DNA of 39,417 nucleotides, taken from assembly GCA_017470005.1 (NCBI GenBank), contig JAFUFH010000038.1:1-39417 (forward strand). The letters are read 5' to 3'. Under the pieces are notes generated by a model. That model did no database searches, had not been told where the DNA came from, and worked only from the letters and a program-made list of their open reading frames with translations. The DNA is from Bacilli bacterium. Its GTDB lineage: Bacteria; Bacillota_I; Bacilli_A; RFN20; CAG-288. The position numbers and the translations under genes are program-made. Positions 14,551 to 21,894 of the stretch are shown here, piece by piece (positions within the stretch are counted from its first letter, which is position 1; the number at the start of each line of letters is the position of its first letter).

Positions 14551-14602
14551 ATTCAGTTATTTAATAGTGATGGATAAAAAGTGCGCTTGTTCTTTTTGTT
14601 TT

Positions 14603-14611
14603 TGGTATAAT
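14603..14611 (+). promoter_or_regulatory. Extended -10 of the CmpB-like gene
   Basis: TG-G-TATAAT at 14603-14611 predicts a start near 14618 and an 11-base leader before ATG 14629, without a Shine-Dalgarno site. Confidence 0.5.
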
Positions 14612-14628
14612 TCCATAGAGATTAAAGT

Positions 14629-15495
14629 ATGACCATATTTTTACTTTATTTATTCTTATTCATCGTTGGTTCTCTTTCTGGTTGGATAATTGAAGTATTT
14701 TTCAGAAGATTTTTTTCTGCAAAAAAATGGGTGAATCCGGGCTTTATGAAAGGGCCATGGCTTCCTTTATATGGCTTTGGAGTTATCGTGATGTTTACGA
14801 TGTGCTATTTAGTCGTTTCTTTCTTCCCAGAATCAATGCATTTTTATAATCCTTTAGGCGGATTATTCGGACATGATTATGTTTCTGCTCCTAAGGTCGC
14901 TGATCTTATTCCTATTGCCTTAATGTGGATAGGAATGGTTACACTAGAATTTTTAGCGGGTCTTATCTTTATAAAAGGATTTCATGTCAAACTCTGGGAT
15001 TATTCAAATCTTAAAGGAAATGTCATGGGTATTATTTGTCCTTTATTTAATATCATCTGGCTTACTGTGGCGGTCATTTTCTATTATGGAATTAATCCTT
15101 TCTTATATTTAGGAGCTTCTAAGATGTATAAATTCATGTTCGGTGATAGTGGGACCGGACTTAATTTTGGATTTATCTTTGTTATGGGCATTGCCTATGG
15201 CATCATGATCTGGGATTTTTCAACTTCCATTGGATTATTTGCTCGAATCTCTAAATTCTCTAAAGAAAGTGGCATTATTGAAAAATATGAAGCTATTAAA
15301 GATAGATGGGAAGAGATTAATAAAGATGCGAAGAATAAATTATTTAACGGTAAAGAAAAGCATAAAAGAATCGATAATACAAAGCTTGAAACCTTAAAAG
15401 AGAAAATCGCTGAATCTGTTTATATTGATCCAGAAAAAGAAAAAGATAAAGACTCAAATTATGATGAATCTGGTAGGCCAGTTAAAACAGATTAA
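14629..15495 (+). CDS. CmpB-like integral membrane protein (putative type IV ABC permease family, PF06541-like)
   Basis: A 288-aa polytopic membrane protein. About five or six hydrophobic helices fill residues 1-210: the first is FLLYLFLFIVGSLSGWIIEV, and others lie near 48-70, 92-115, 135-160 and 172-195. Conserved features of the family are GWIIEVFFRR, NPGFMKGPWLPLYGFG and the LWDYSNLKGN stretch. The last 80 residues form a charged, Lys/Glu-rich cytoplasmic tail. Family members are common in Firmicutes and are annotated as putative ABC-transporter components, but no ATPase gene lies nearby, so the substrate and mechanism stay unknown. A hairpin 20 bases after the stop ends the single-gene unit. 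Confidence 0.7.
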   Translation: MTIFLLYLFLFIVGSLSGWIIEVFFRRFFSAKKWVNPGFMKGPWLPLYGFGVIVMFTMCYLVVSFFPESMHFYNPLGGLFGHDYVSAPKVADLIPIALMWIGMVTLEFLAGLIFIKGFHVKLWDYSNLKGNVMGIICPLFNIIWLTVAVIFYYGINPFLYLGASKMYKFMFGDSGTGLNFGFIFVMGIAYGIMIWDFSTSIGLFARISKFSKESGIIEKYEAIKDRWEEINKDAKNKLFNGKEKHKRIDNTKLETLKEKIAESVYIDPEKEKDKDSNYDESGRPVKTD

Positions 15496-15514
15496 CAAAA
15501 TTATTGAAAAGAAG

Positions 15515-15538
15515 AAGTCAACTCATGTTGGCTTTTTC
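15515..15538 (+). terminator. Terminator of the CmpB-like gene
   Basis: AAGTCAAC (15515-15522) pairs with GTTGGCTT (15527-15534) around TCAT, followed by TTTC. Confidence 0.7.
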
Positions 15539-15869
15539 GTTTGGTAGACAGTTTTGAGCATTCGACCTCTCCGGCTTTGCTCTCGTCGGATCAATCGCAA
15601 AAGTCTGCTGCAAAAGAGGCAAATCTTAAATATAAACACTTAATTGGTATTATCCTTAATAGCAATCTAAGCAAAGCTATTTCAAATTCTTTTTTTCAGT
15701 GTCTCTCATTTTTTTAATCACTCTTATTCTTATTCAATATATATACACAACTTTACTTTAGATACTCAAAAGTATAGTTAAGGCCTGTTCTTCTTGATTA
15801 TGTTTCGTTAAGATATTAAAATTTTTATGAGATAATTTCATTCTCATCATTAAAAGAAAGGAAATTTAT
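15539..15869 (+). promoter_or_regulatory. Upstream region of the BspA-like lipoprotein with a shared promoter element
   Basis: The block 15749-15795 (AACTTTACTTT, then AAAGTATAGTTAAGGC and CTTGA) recurs at 17619-17665 before the second lipoprotein of the pair, with only scattered differences. The TATAGT inside it is a plausible -10, giving a leader of about 85 bases. A further GATAAT at 15831 could be a second -10. AAAGGAAAT precedes ATG 15870. The first 200 bases of this gap show nothing recognisable. Confidence 0.5.
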
Positions 15870-17333
15870 ATGAATAAGAAATTAGTCTTAATGACGTCTG
15901 CTCTTATGGCTGTCTCTCTTTTCGCGGGATGCGGGGAAAAACCACACTCTCACGAATACAAATTAGTTGATGAAGTTGCTGCTACTTGTACTGAAAGTGG
16001 TGTCCACGCTCATTATACCTGCGAAGGATGTGATAAGTTATTTGATGCAGACAAAAACGAAACTACATTAGATGCTTTAACAATCGCAGCTTTAGGCCAT
16101 AATTACCAGTTCGACTCATTCGTTTGGGCCGACGACTATTCTGCACAGGCGAAATACATCTGTTCCCGCGACAATAAGCACATCGATATGCATGATGCGA
16201 CAGTCACTAGCACAGTCACGCAAGATGCGACCTGCGAGGAAGATGGCGCCAAAACCTATACAGCGACATATGATGGTCATACTGAGACAAAAGAAATTGT
16301 ATTGTCTAAATTAGGTCATGCATATGGTGACCCTACATACGAATGGAGTGAAGACAATAAAACTTGCACTGCTACCGTGATTTGCGGAAATGATTCAACT
16401 CATACAATCGTAGAGACAGTTGATAGCACTTATAAAGTATTAGAAGATGCAACAGAAGAAGCAGATGGAAAAGGCAAATATACCGCAACATTTGAAAATG
16501 AAAAATTTGTAGCTCAAGAAAAAGAAGTTGCTATTGAATCGCTTCCTACATTAGACAAATTGACTTTTACTAGAAATGGGGATGGTACTTATTCTGTTAA
16601 AAGTAAAGATAGCGATATTACTGGCAGAGTAAAAATTCCATCAACATATGGTGAGGGTGAAGCAGAAGGTATTGTTACAGCGATTTCAAATGAGGCTTTC
16701 TTTGGTGCTGATGAATTCACTGAAGTGTTTATTCCAAGCACCATTAAAACCATTGGAGAAAACGGTTTTTATAGATGTGAAAAAATGACAGATGTTCATT
16801 TTGCAGAAAATAGTGCTTTAGAAAGCATTGGAGATTACGGTTTCCAAAGATGTTTTGGATTAGTGTCGGTTACTTTTCCAAAATCAGTTAAAACACTTGG
16901 CCGACGAGTTTTTGATGAATTAAATAATCTTGAATCGGTTGTTTTTGAAGAAGGTAACGAATTAGAAAGTATTGGCAATGGGTGCTTTTATGGCTGCCCA
17001 AAATTAAAAACAATCCAGTTTGCTGAAACAAGTAAATTTACAGTAGTTGATTATACATTCCACGAATTGGGCGCTTTAGAAGAACTTGATCTTCCAAATT
17101 CAGTTGAAACTATTACATCTTATAGTATTCGTGCATGCTCTTCATTAAAAACATTATGGCTTTCAAAAGGATTTAAAACCATGGAAGTTTATTCTATTGA
17201 TGAGTGCCCTATTGAAAATTTAAATTTCAAAGGCACTATGGAAGAGTGGAATAAAATAAGCAAGGAAAATAACTGGGCTTATCAAATTGCAACTAGTGTT
17301 GTTCACTGCACTGATGGCGATGTTACTATTTAA
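15870..17333 (+). CDS. BspA-like leucine-rich-repeat surface lipoprotein
   Basis: A 487-aa lipoprotein. The signal peptide carries the lipobox FAGC (C21). Residues about 28-75 form a Cys-containing module (ATCTESG, then YTCEGCDKLFD), followed by further modules of the type DATCEEDGAKTYTATY and YEWSEDNKTCTATVICGNDSTH up to about residue 220. Residues about 250-460 are BspA-type (LRR_5) repeats with the recurring pattern IGxxxFxxCxxLxxVxFP and the typical family ending with CTDG. Such proteins mediate adhesion or protein binding in gut bacteria. The DNA around 16110-16260 is visibly GC-richer, with GCC, GAC and CGC codons, than the AT-rich repeats that follow, suggesting the gene is a mosaic. 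Its start module, promoter and terminator are shared with the next lipoprotein. Confidence 0.8.
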   Translation: MNKKLVLMTSALMAVSLFAGCGEKPHSHEYKLVDEVAATCTESGVHAHYTCEGCDKLFDADKNETTLDALTIAALGHNYQFDSFVWADDYSAQAKYICSRDNKHIDMHDATVTSTVTQDATCEEDGAKTYTATYDGHTETKEIVLSKLGHAYGDPTYEWSEDNKTCTATVICGNDSTHTIVETVDSTYKVLEDATEEADGKGKYTATFENEKFVAQEKEVAIESLPTLDKLTFTRNGDGTYSVKSKDSDITGRVKIPSTYGEGEAEGIVTAISNEAFFGADEFTEVFIPSTIKTIGENGFYRCEKMTDVHFAENSALESIGDYGFQRCFGLVSVTFPKSVKTLGRRVFDELNNLESVVFEEGNELESIGNGCFYGCPKLKTIQFAETSKFTVVDYTFHELGALEELDLPNSVETITSYSIRACSSLKTLWLSKGFKTMEVYSIDECPIENLNFKGTMEEWNKISKENNWAYQIATSVVHCTDGDVTI

Positions 17334-17361
17334 TAAATAAGGATACTTAAACAGTATTGAG

Positions 17362-17394
17362 ACCGATTAGGCTAACCACCTAGTCGGTTTTTTT
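17362..17394 (+). terminator. Terminator of the BspA-like gene (shared type)
   Basis: ACCGATTAGG (17362-17371) pairs with CCTAGTCGGT (17379-17388), then TTTTTT. A near-copy ends the following lipoprotein gene at 18770-18800. Confidence 0.85.
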
Positions 17395-17737
17395 ACTATA
17401 ATTTCAATGAGAAATAATTCTCAATATGTGTTTTGGAAAAGGACTAAATAGTAATGATAGAAGATCATCTTGTCTTATTAGCTAAAGAGCATATCTCATT
17501 GACGGTGATATCATTATAGTCCTCTTTCAATAATAGTTTAAATAGTGATTTCTTTTTTAGTTTTATCTGGAATTTTCATATTTATAGATTACGTTTATTT
17601 TAGCTATTATTCATTAGAAACTTTACTTTGAATATTTGAAAGTATAGTTAAGGCTTGTTTTGCTTGAAAATATAACAGGAATATTTTATTTTTAACATGG
17701 ATAAATTAATTACATAACAAGAAAGGAAATTTTGTAA
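17395..17737 (+). promoter_or_regulatory. Spacer with inverted repeat and second copy of the shared promoter element
   Basis: GGACTA plus AATGATA (17441-17459) is the inverse of TATCATTATAGTCC (17509-17522), an imperfect inverted repeat around 50 bases that might be a folded RNA or a small relic element. The block 17619-17665 is the second copy of the conserved element described at 15749, including AAAGTATAGTTAAGGC. AAAGGAAAT lies before ATG 17738. No gene is seen. Confidence 0.5.
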
Positions 17738-18697
17738 ATGAAAAAGAAATTAGTCTTAATGACCTCATTTCTAATGACTTTTAGTCTTATTGCAAGCTGT
17801 GGAAATAATCCCACAACTGAACCACCTGCAACAACAACTAGTGAAACAACAACTGTGTCTCAACACACTCATCAATGGGGATTAATCTCTTACACATGGG
17901 CAGAGGATAATACCAAATGTACTGCAAAAAGAGTCTGTACTGAGGATAGCACTCATGTAGAAGAAGAAACGGTTAACACCACTTATGAAGTAGTTACTGA
18001 AGCAAAATGCGAAGAGGATGGAAAGGGTAGATATACCGCCGATTTCACCAGCGAAGCCTTCGTTGATCAAACCAAGGACATCATTTTAGAAGCCATTGGC
18101 CATGATTTAACCGCTCATGATGCTCATGGCGAAACATGTACGGAAGCAGGCAATAGTGCTTATTGGAGCTGCGAAAGATGTGGCAAATTCTTCTCTGATG
18201 CCGAAGGAAAAAATGAGATTGAAAACGGTAGTTGGATCATTCCAGCTCATCACACCTTAACTCATCACGAAAGAAAAGAAGCAACTCGCCTTGAAGATGG
18301 CAACATCGAATATTGGTCTTGTGATGTCTGTGAAAAATATTTTTCTGATGAAGAAGGCAAAAACGAAATAAATGCCGAATCTATAATCATTCCAGCATTA
18401 GGAACCGATAAGACCTATTTTAATGGAACGTACTGGCTTGATTCTAGCTTTGAATATGTTCTTAACTTTATCACTAATAATTTTTCTGATTATGATATTA
18501 ATTACGAATATTATTTTAGTAGCTTCGATTATGATGATGAAACAAAAGAGCTTTCATTTATTATAACTCGACTTGAAAACATGGTTGAGGAATCTTCTTC
18601 ACCATATAAAGTTGGTGACAAAATCTCCTTTACATACGACGCAGAAAATGAAGCTTTGATGTTTGGGACAGTCAAACTTTCTAAGCGACAAAACTAA
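17738..18697 (+). CDS. Modular Cys-rich surface lipoprotein
   Basis: A 319-aa lipoprotein with signal peptide MKKKLVLMTSFLMTFSLIASC (C21), almost the same as that of the BspA-like gene upstream (NKKLVLMTSALM). After a short Thr-rich linker come modules also found in that protein: YTWAEDNTKCTAKRVCTEDSTH, then EEDGKGRYTADF. Two Cys pairs of the form WSCERCGKFFSDAEGKNEI and WSCDVCEKYFSDEEGKNEI follow (about residues 145-225); CxxC spacing could bind a metal or form disulfides. The last 85 residues have no repeats and contain ISFTYDAE, also seen near the end of the large lipoprotein at 4287-6566. No leucine-rich repeats are present. The gene looks like a recombined relative of its neighbour. Function unknown, probably cell-surface binding. 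Confidence 0.75.
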   Translation: MKKKLVLMTSFLMTFSLIASCGNNPTTEPPATTTSETTTVSQHTHQWGLISYTWAEDNTKCTAKRVCTEDSTHVEEETVNTTYEVVTEAKCEEDGKGRYTADFTSEAFVDQTKDIILEAIGHDLTAHDAHGETCTEAGNSAYWSCERCGKFFSDAEGKNEIENGSWIIPAHHTLTHHERKEATRLEDGNIEYWSCDVCEKYFSDEEGKNEINAESIIIPALGTDKTYFNGTYWLDSSFEYVLNFITNNFSDYDINYEYYFSSFDYDDETKELSFIITRLENMVEESSSPYKVGDKISFTYDAENEALMFGTVKLSKRQN

Positions 18698-18769
18698 TAA
18701 AGGAATCGCACTGAATTGCCAAGCATTATATTAGTTCGCTCTAATAAAGAAAAAATGTTAAAGATTAAG

Positions 18770-18802
18770 ACCGATTAGGCTAATGCTTAGTCGGTTTAAT
18801 TT
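18770..18802 (+). terminator. Terminator of the modular lipoprotein (shared type)
   Basis: ACCGATTAGG (18770-18779) pairs with CTTAGTCGGT (18786-18795), followed by TTAATTTTTG. Near-copy of 17362-17394. Confidence 0.75.
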
Positions 18803-18871
18803 TTGCTTATGCGGAATTGATAAGTCTAAAATTACTAACAACTTCATTCATTTTTAAAAAAACGAAAATAA

Positions 18872-18901
18872 AAAAAGATTGCCACAATAGACAATCTTTT
18901 T
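18872..18901 (-). terminator. Bidirectional terminator before the small membrane protein's 3' end
   Basis: AAAAAGATTG (18872-18881) pairs with CAATCTTTTT (18892-18901). It can end the minus-strand gene at 18922 and any plus-strand read-through. Confidence 0.75.
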
Positions 18902-18921
18902 AAGAACATAATTACTGTATC

Positions 18922-19380
18922 TTATTCGTTTGTCGTTGCTTCATCATTCTGAGAGACATCAATCACATTGGGTTGAGGTCTGCTCTCTCTTGCGTTAGCG
19001 ATGAGAGCTAAGATACAAGCGGCGATAGTGAAGTAAGATCCACCAAGAACTGCGAACACAATGGTAGCAATCAAGAAGCCTTTTGCTTGTTTCGTCTTTG
19101 CCATGATGGTGAGAACACCAGCGACAAGAGCAAAGATTAAGAAGAAAAGCATGACTACACCGACAGTGGTGAAGATAGTAGCCACAATGGTAGCGATCTC
19201 TTCTGCAGTGCCAGGAATGTTTGTTTTGATGGTTCCGTCATTGATGGCATTGATGATGATTTGCTTGTTCGGTTCAGAACCAAAGAAGAAGAAAACACCG
19301 CTCAAGATAGCGAACAATAAGGCATCCAAGAAAGCATTGACAATACCGATGATGAAGAAAACATTAGAAATTTTTCTCAT
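18922..19380 (-). CDS. Small integral membrane protein, function unknown
   Basis: A 152-aa protein starting MRKISNVFFIIGIVN at 19380, set by AAAGGAG seven bases upstream; the open frame extends further but without initiation signals. Hydrophobic segments lie at about 5-32, 66-92 and 97-125, the last possibly two short helices. A polar loop (SEPNKQIIINAINDGTIKTN and PGTAEEIATI) follows the first helix and a charged tail ends QNDEATTNE. It resembles small DUF4064-like four-helix membrane proteins of Firmicutes in size and layout, but I cannot confirm the family. It is a single gene, convergent with the lipoproteins and divergent from the envelope operon at 19602. Confidence 0.6.
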   Translation of the reverse strand: MRKISNVFFIIGIVNAFLDALLFAILSGVFFFFGSEPNKQIIINAINDGTIKTNIPGTAEEIATIVATIFTTVGVVMLFFLIFALVAGVLTIMAKTKQAKGFLIATIVFAVLGGSYFTIAACILALIANARESRPQPNVIDVSQNDEATTNE

Positions 19381-19590
19381 ATTCGTTCTCCTTTCCTGGC
19401 AATATTGTAATACAAATCTATTAAAACATATAGCATTTATGTACAATAACTAACATTTTAGTTTTTTTTAAGCTTTCTTGACATTTCTACTGTTCTTTTC
19501 TTTTGAAAAGAAGAAGGAAAAAGAGAATTAGATAAACAAAAGTAAAAAAGTCATGTTCTTGCTTTTATTTTTAAGTGTAAATGCTCATAA

Positions 19591-19596
19591 TATAAT
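19591..19596 (+). promoter_or_regulatory. -10 box of the envelope operon, predicted leaderless
   Basis: TATAAT (19591-19596) ends five bases before ATG 19602, so transcription would begin at or within one base of the start codon. No Shine-Dalgarno site exists. Confidence 0.55.
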
Positions 19597-19601
19597 TAAT
19601 C

Positions 19602-21893
19602 ATGAAACAAAAAAGCTTGAACATCATCTCTCTATCTCTTCTCTCTCTTTGCCTGATGGCCCCAGGTAGTCTTTTTGTTGACGAAAAAGAAGTGATCAAT
19701 CCTGTCGTTCATCACATCCGTTATGATGATGAAACTTATGATTCCAAATATATTCTCTCTCCTATCACTACTACAACTTTAAATCCCAATTCCTATTACA
19801 TCATCGTCAATCCTACTTATGTGTATCGTAGTTCTGCCACAACGGAAGCACCTTCCTATGAACAAACTGGTGCTGCGGCTTATTGCACAGATTTTGAGAC
19901 TGGATATGGTAATTGTGTGGTTTTTGATTTTGTTGATTTCCAATCTAAAACCATCGATATCCGTGAGCTTGGTGCTCATGCAGGTGGATGTATTCATCAA
20001 TATGTGGAAACCACCATGCAAGATCCTTTTACTTCCGAAGCTAACATCAAAACCTATCGTAATTTTTATAGTTTATCCAAACTTTCCTATCTTTATGGTA
20101 ATTCCAGTTACCATAGCATTGTTGCGTCAGGATATAGCAATATCGAAAACTCTACCACTTGGACCATCTCTTCTAAAAAAGAGAACAATATTCCTATGTT
20201 CTCTTTCTATGATCCGGTAGATTCTTTCTATTTCTATGCTCAGAATAGTGATTATATCTTTGAAAATGGTCAACCGAGGATGAATTATTCTACCGAAGTA
20301 GCTGAAGAAGTGACTGACTTTTCCTTATACCATTATATTTATGAAGTCTCTGAAACCTTAGTCAATGAGCTCACTTTTGCTGGTGCTGCAAAAACGATGG
20401 CTACCTCTAGTGATAGCCAAGTGAGATCTCTATTTACTTCTCTTCCTTCTTATAGTAGAGAGCGTTTTGTGGAGTTTTATAACAACATGGAAGCGGGTTC
20501 TGATACTTCTAGTGATACGGTTCATTCCGCATACTATTCCAGTGTTTTAGCAGGGGTAAGAAAATACCAAGAGCTCTATGAAGCTGATTTTACTCCGGAA
20601 GATATCTCTAATGATGTCGTAGTTAATTATGAGAAAGGTGTGATTGAAGGTTTCTCTCCTTTTGAAAAGAAGATTAGCCTTGTCTATACGGAGAATGAAG
20701 ATGAAGTGATCAATGTTTACGATCCTATCGATAATCTCATGAGCGATGAATACTGCATCAATAATGAGAAGACAAAGAATCGTAAGATCTTCTTAAAGAA
20801 TTCGGATATGGACCTCTATGGAAAGAGTATTTCACTCTATTATGGAGATTATCAAGACTATCCGGAACTTTCTTCTAAGAATCCTTTAGTTTTAACTGTT
20901 CAATCCTTGGATACCTCTTCTTATGTGGTAGGTTCTTTACAGGTAGACACCTTAGTTTCTGGTGGAGAAAATGTCAGCTATATCTTAGATGGGGAAGTCC
21001 ATTTGAAGCAGATTGGCGAACTTGGCGATTATGAATATGCTCTCGCCGATCAGGAACTCTATGAACTTTGGGAGCCTTATGATCAACACGCCAATACCAA
21101 TAAGCTTGTCTTCCAAGAGAGTCCTGTCTTTACTCAATATGTCACTTTGGATGGATTGATTGACATTCACCAAGAAAGTACTATGATGGCTTTCATTCGT
21201 AAAAAAGGAAAAAATGGTGTCACTTCTCCTGTCTTAGAATGCATACAAGGCATTTATGCTGTCAATGATAACGATGGCTATGTCCTTCGTATGAATACGC
21301 TCAACGAAGAGCTTTATTCTACTTATTCCACGGAATATCAAGATGTTTATCAAACTCTTGCTAGCGATGAACATTTTGCCATGTTTAATCTTGAATCCAT
21401 CGAAAGCAGTGTAGAAGATTCTATCGCTGGCCTTTCTAGCAAAGAATCTGCTACAGGTATCCTTACTCCGGAAGGATTAGAAAAAGAATATGTGGGTAAA
21501 ACCTATATCCATTCTACGATTGCCCAATCTTACATGGATGCCTATTCCCTCAATCAAACTACTAGAAGCTTAAATACCAAGGATGATTTGATCCAATTCT
21601 TATCATCTTATGAAATTGATTATTCTTTATCCATAGAAGAAGTCATTGCTTCTATTGATTCTATTTTTTCTTCTTATGAGAACAAATTAGAAGAAGGAGC
21701 AAACATTGATACGCTCTGTCAAAACTTCATCTCTTACTTCAATGAAGTGTTAGCTTCTCATCCTACTCTCTCCTCTACTTTGTGGGAGCATTTTAACGAG
21801 AATTATTCTCTCATCCACAATAGCACCACTTTAGCGCAAGCCAATACAAATTATCAAACTGCCGTCAGTAATATCGAAGGATTACTTGGTTAG
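19602..21893 (+). CDS. Large secreted protein of unknown function, first gene of the envelope operon
   Basis: A 763-aa protein with an N-terminal signal peptide (KQK, then the hydrophobic IISLSLLSLCLMAPGSLF); no lipobox follows, so it is probably released or held by partners. Residues about 50-330 include three or four cysteines (YCTDFETGYGNC, GGCIHQY), possible disulfides, and many Tyr/Ser/Asp residues. The middle (350-560) looks beta-rich, and the C-terminal 200 residues are helical (LSSYEIDYSLSIEEVIASIDSIFSSYENKLEE). I recognise no domain. It ends one base before the next gene, which has no good ribosome site of its own, so the two are probably translationally coupled. This implies joint function with the single-pass protein and the MscS channel downstream, probably at the cell envelope. 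Confidence 0.75.
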   Translation: MKQKSLNIISLSLLSLCLMAPGSLFVDEKEVINPVVHHIRYDDETYDSKYILSPITTTTLNPNSYYIIVNPTYVYRSSATTEAPSYEQTGAAAYCTDFETGYGNCVVFDFVDFQSKTIDIRELGAHAGGCIHQYVETTMQDPFTSEANIKTYRNFYSLSKLSYLYGNSSYHSIVASGYSNIENSTTWTISSKKENNIPMFSFYDPVDSFYFYAQNSDYIFENGQPRMNYSTEVAEEVTDFSLYHYIYEVSETLVNELTFAGAAKTMATSSDSQVRSLFTSLPSYSRERFVEFYNNMEAGSDTSSDTVHSAYYSSVLAGVRKYQELYEADFTPEDISNDVVVNYEKGVIEGFSPFEKKISLVYTENEDEVINVYDPIDNLMSDEYCINNEKTKNRKIFLKNSDMDLYGKSISLYYGDYQDYPELSSKNPLVLTVQSLDTSSYVVGSLQVDTLVSGGENVSYILDGEVHLKQIGELGDYEYALADQELYELWEPYDQHANTNKLVFQESPVFTQYVTLDGLIDIHQESTMMAFIRKKGKNGVTSPVLECIQGIYAVNDNDGYVLRMNTLNEELYSTYSTEYQDVYQTLASDEHFAMFNLESIESSVEDSIAGLSSKESATGILTPEGLEKEYVGKTYIHSTIAQSYMDAYSLNQTTRSLNTKDDLIQFLSSYEIDYSLSIEEVIASIDSIFSSYENKLEEGANIDTLCQNFISYFNEVLASHPTLSSTLWEHFNENYSLIHNSTTLAQANTNYQTAVSNIEGLLG

Positions 21894-21894
21894 T

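Larger units (their letters stand above)
14039..14628. other. 590-bp gene-free region with duplicated terminators and tRNA-like debris
   Basis: No gene is supportable. It holds two related hairpins with T-runs (14129-14154 and 14348-14374), two stretches resembling parts of tRNA-His (14303-14345 and 14410-14469), and a long hairpin at 14521-14550 with no obvious transcript before it. The region separates the HipA-like module from the next chromosomal gene and may be the far boundary of an inserted element. Confidence 0.6.
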
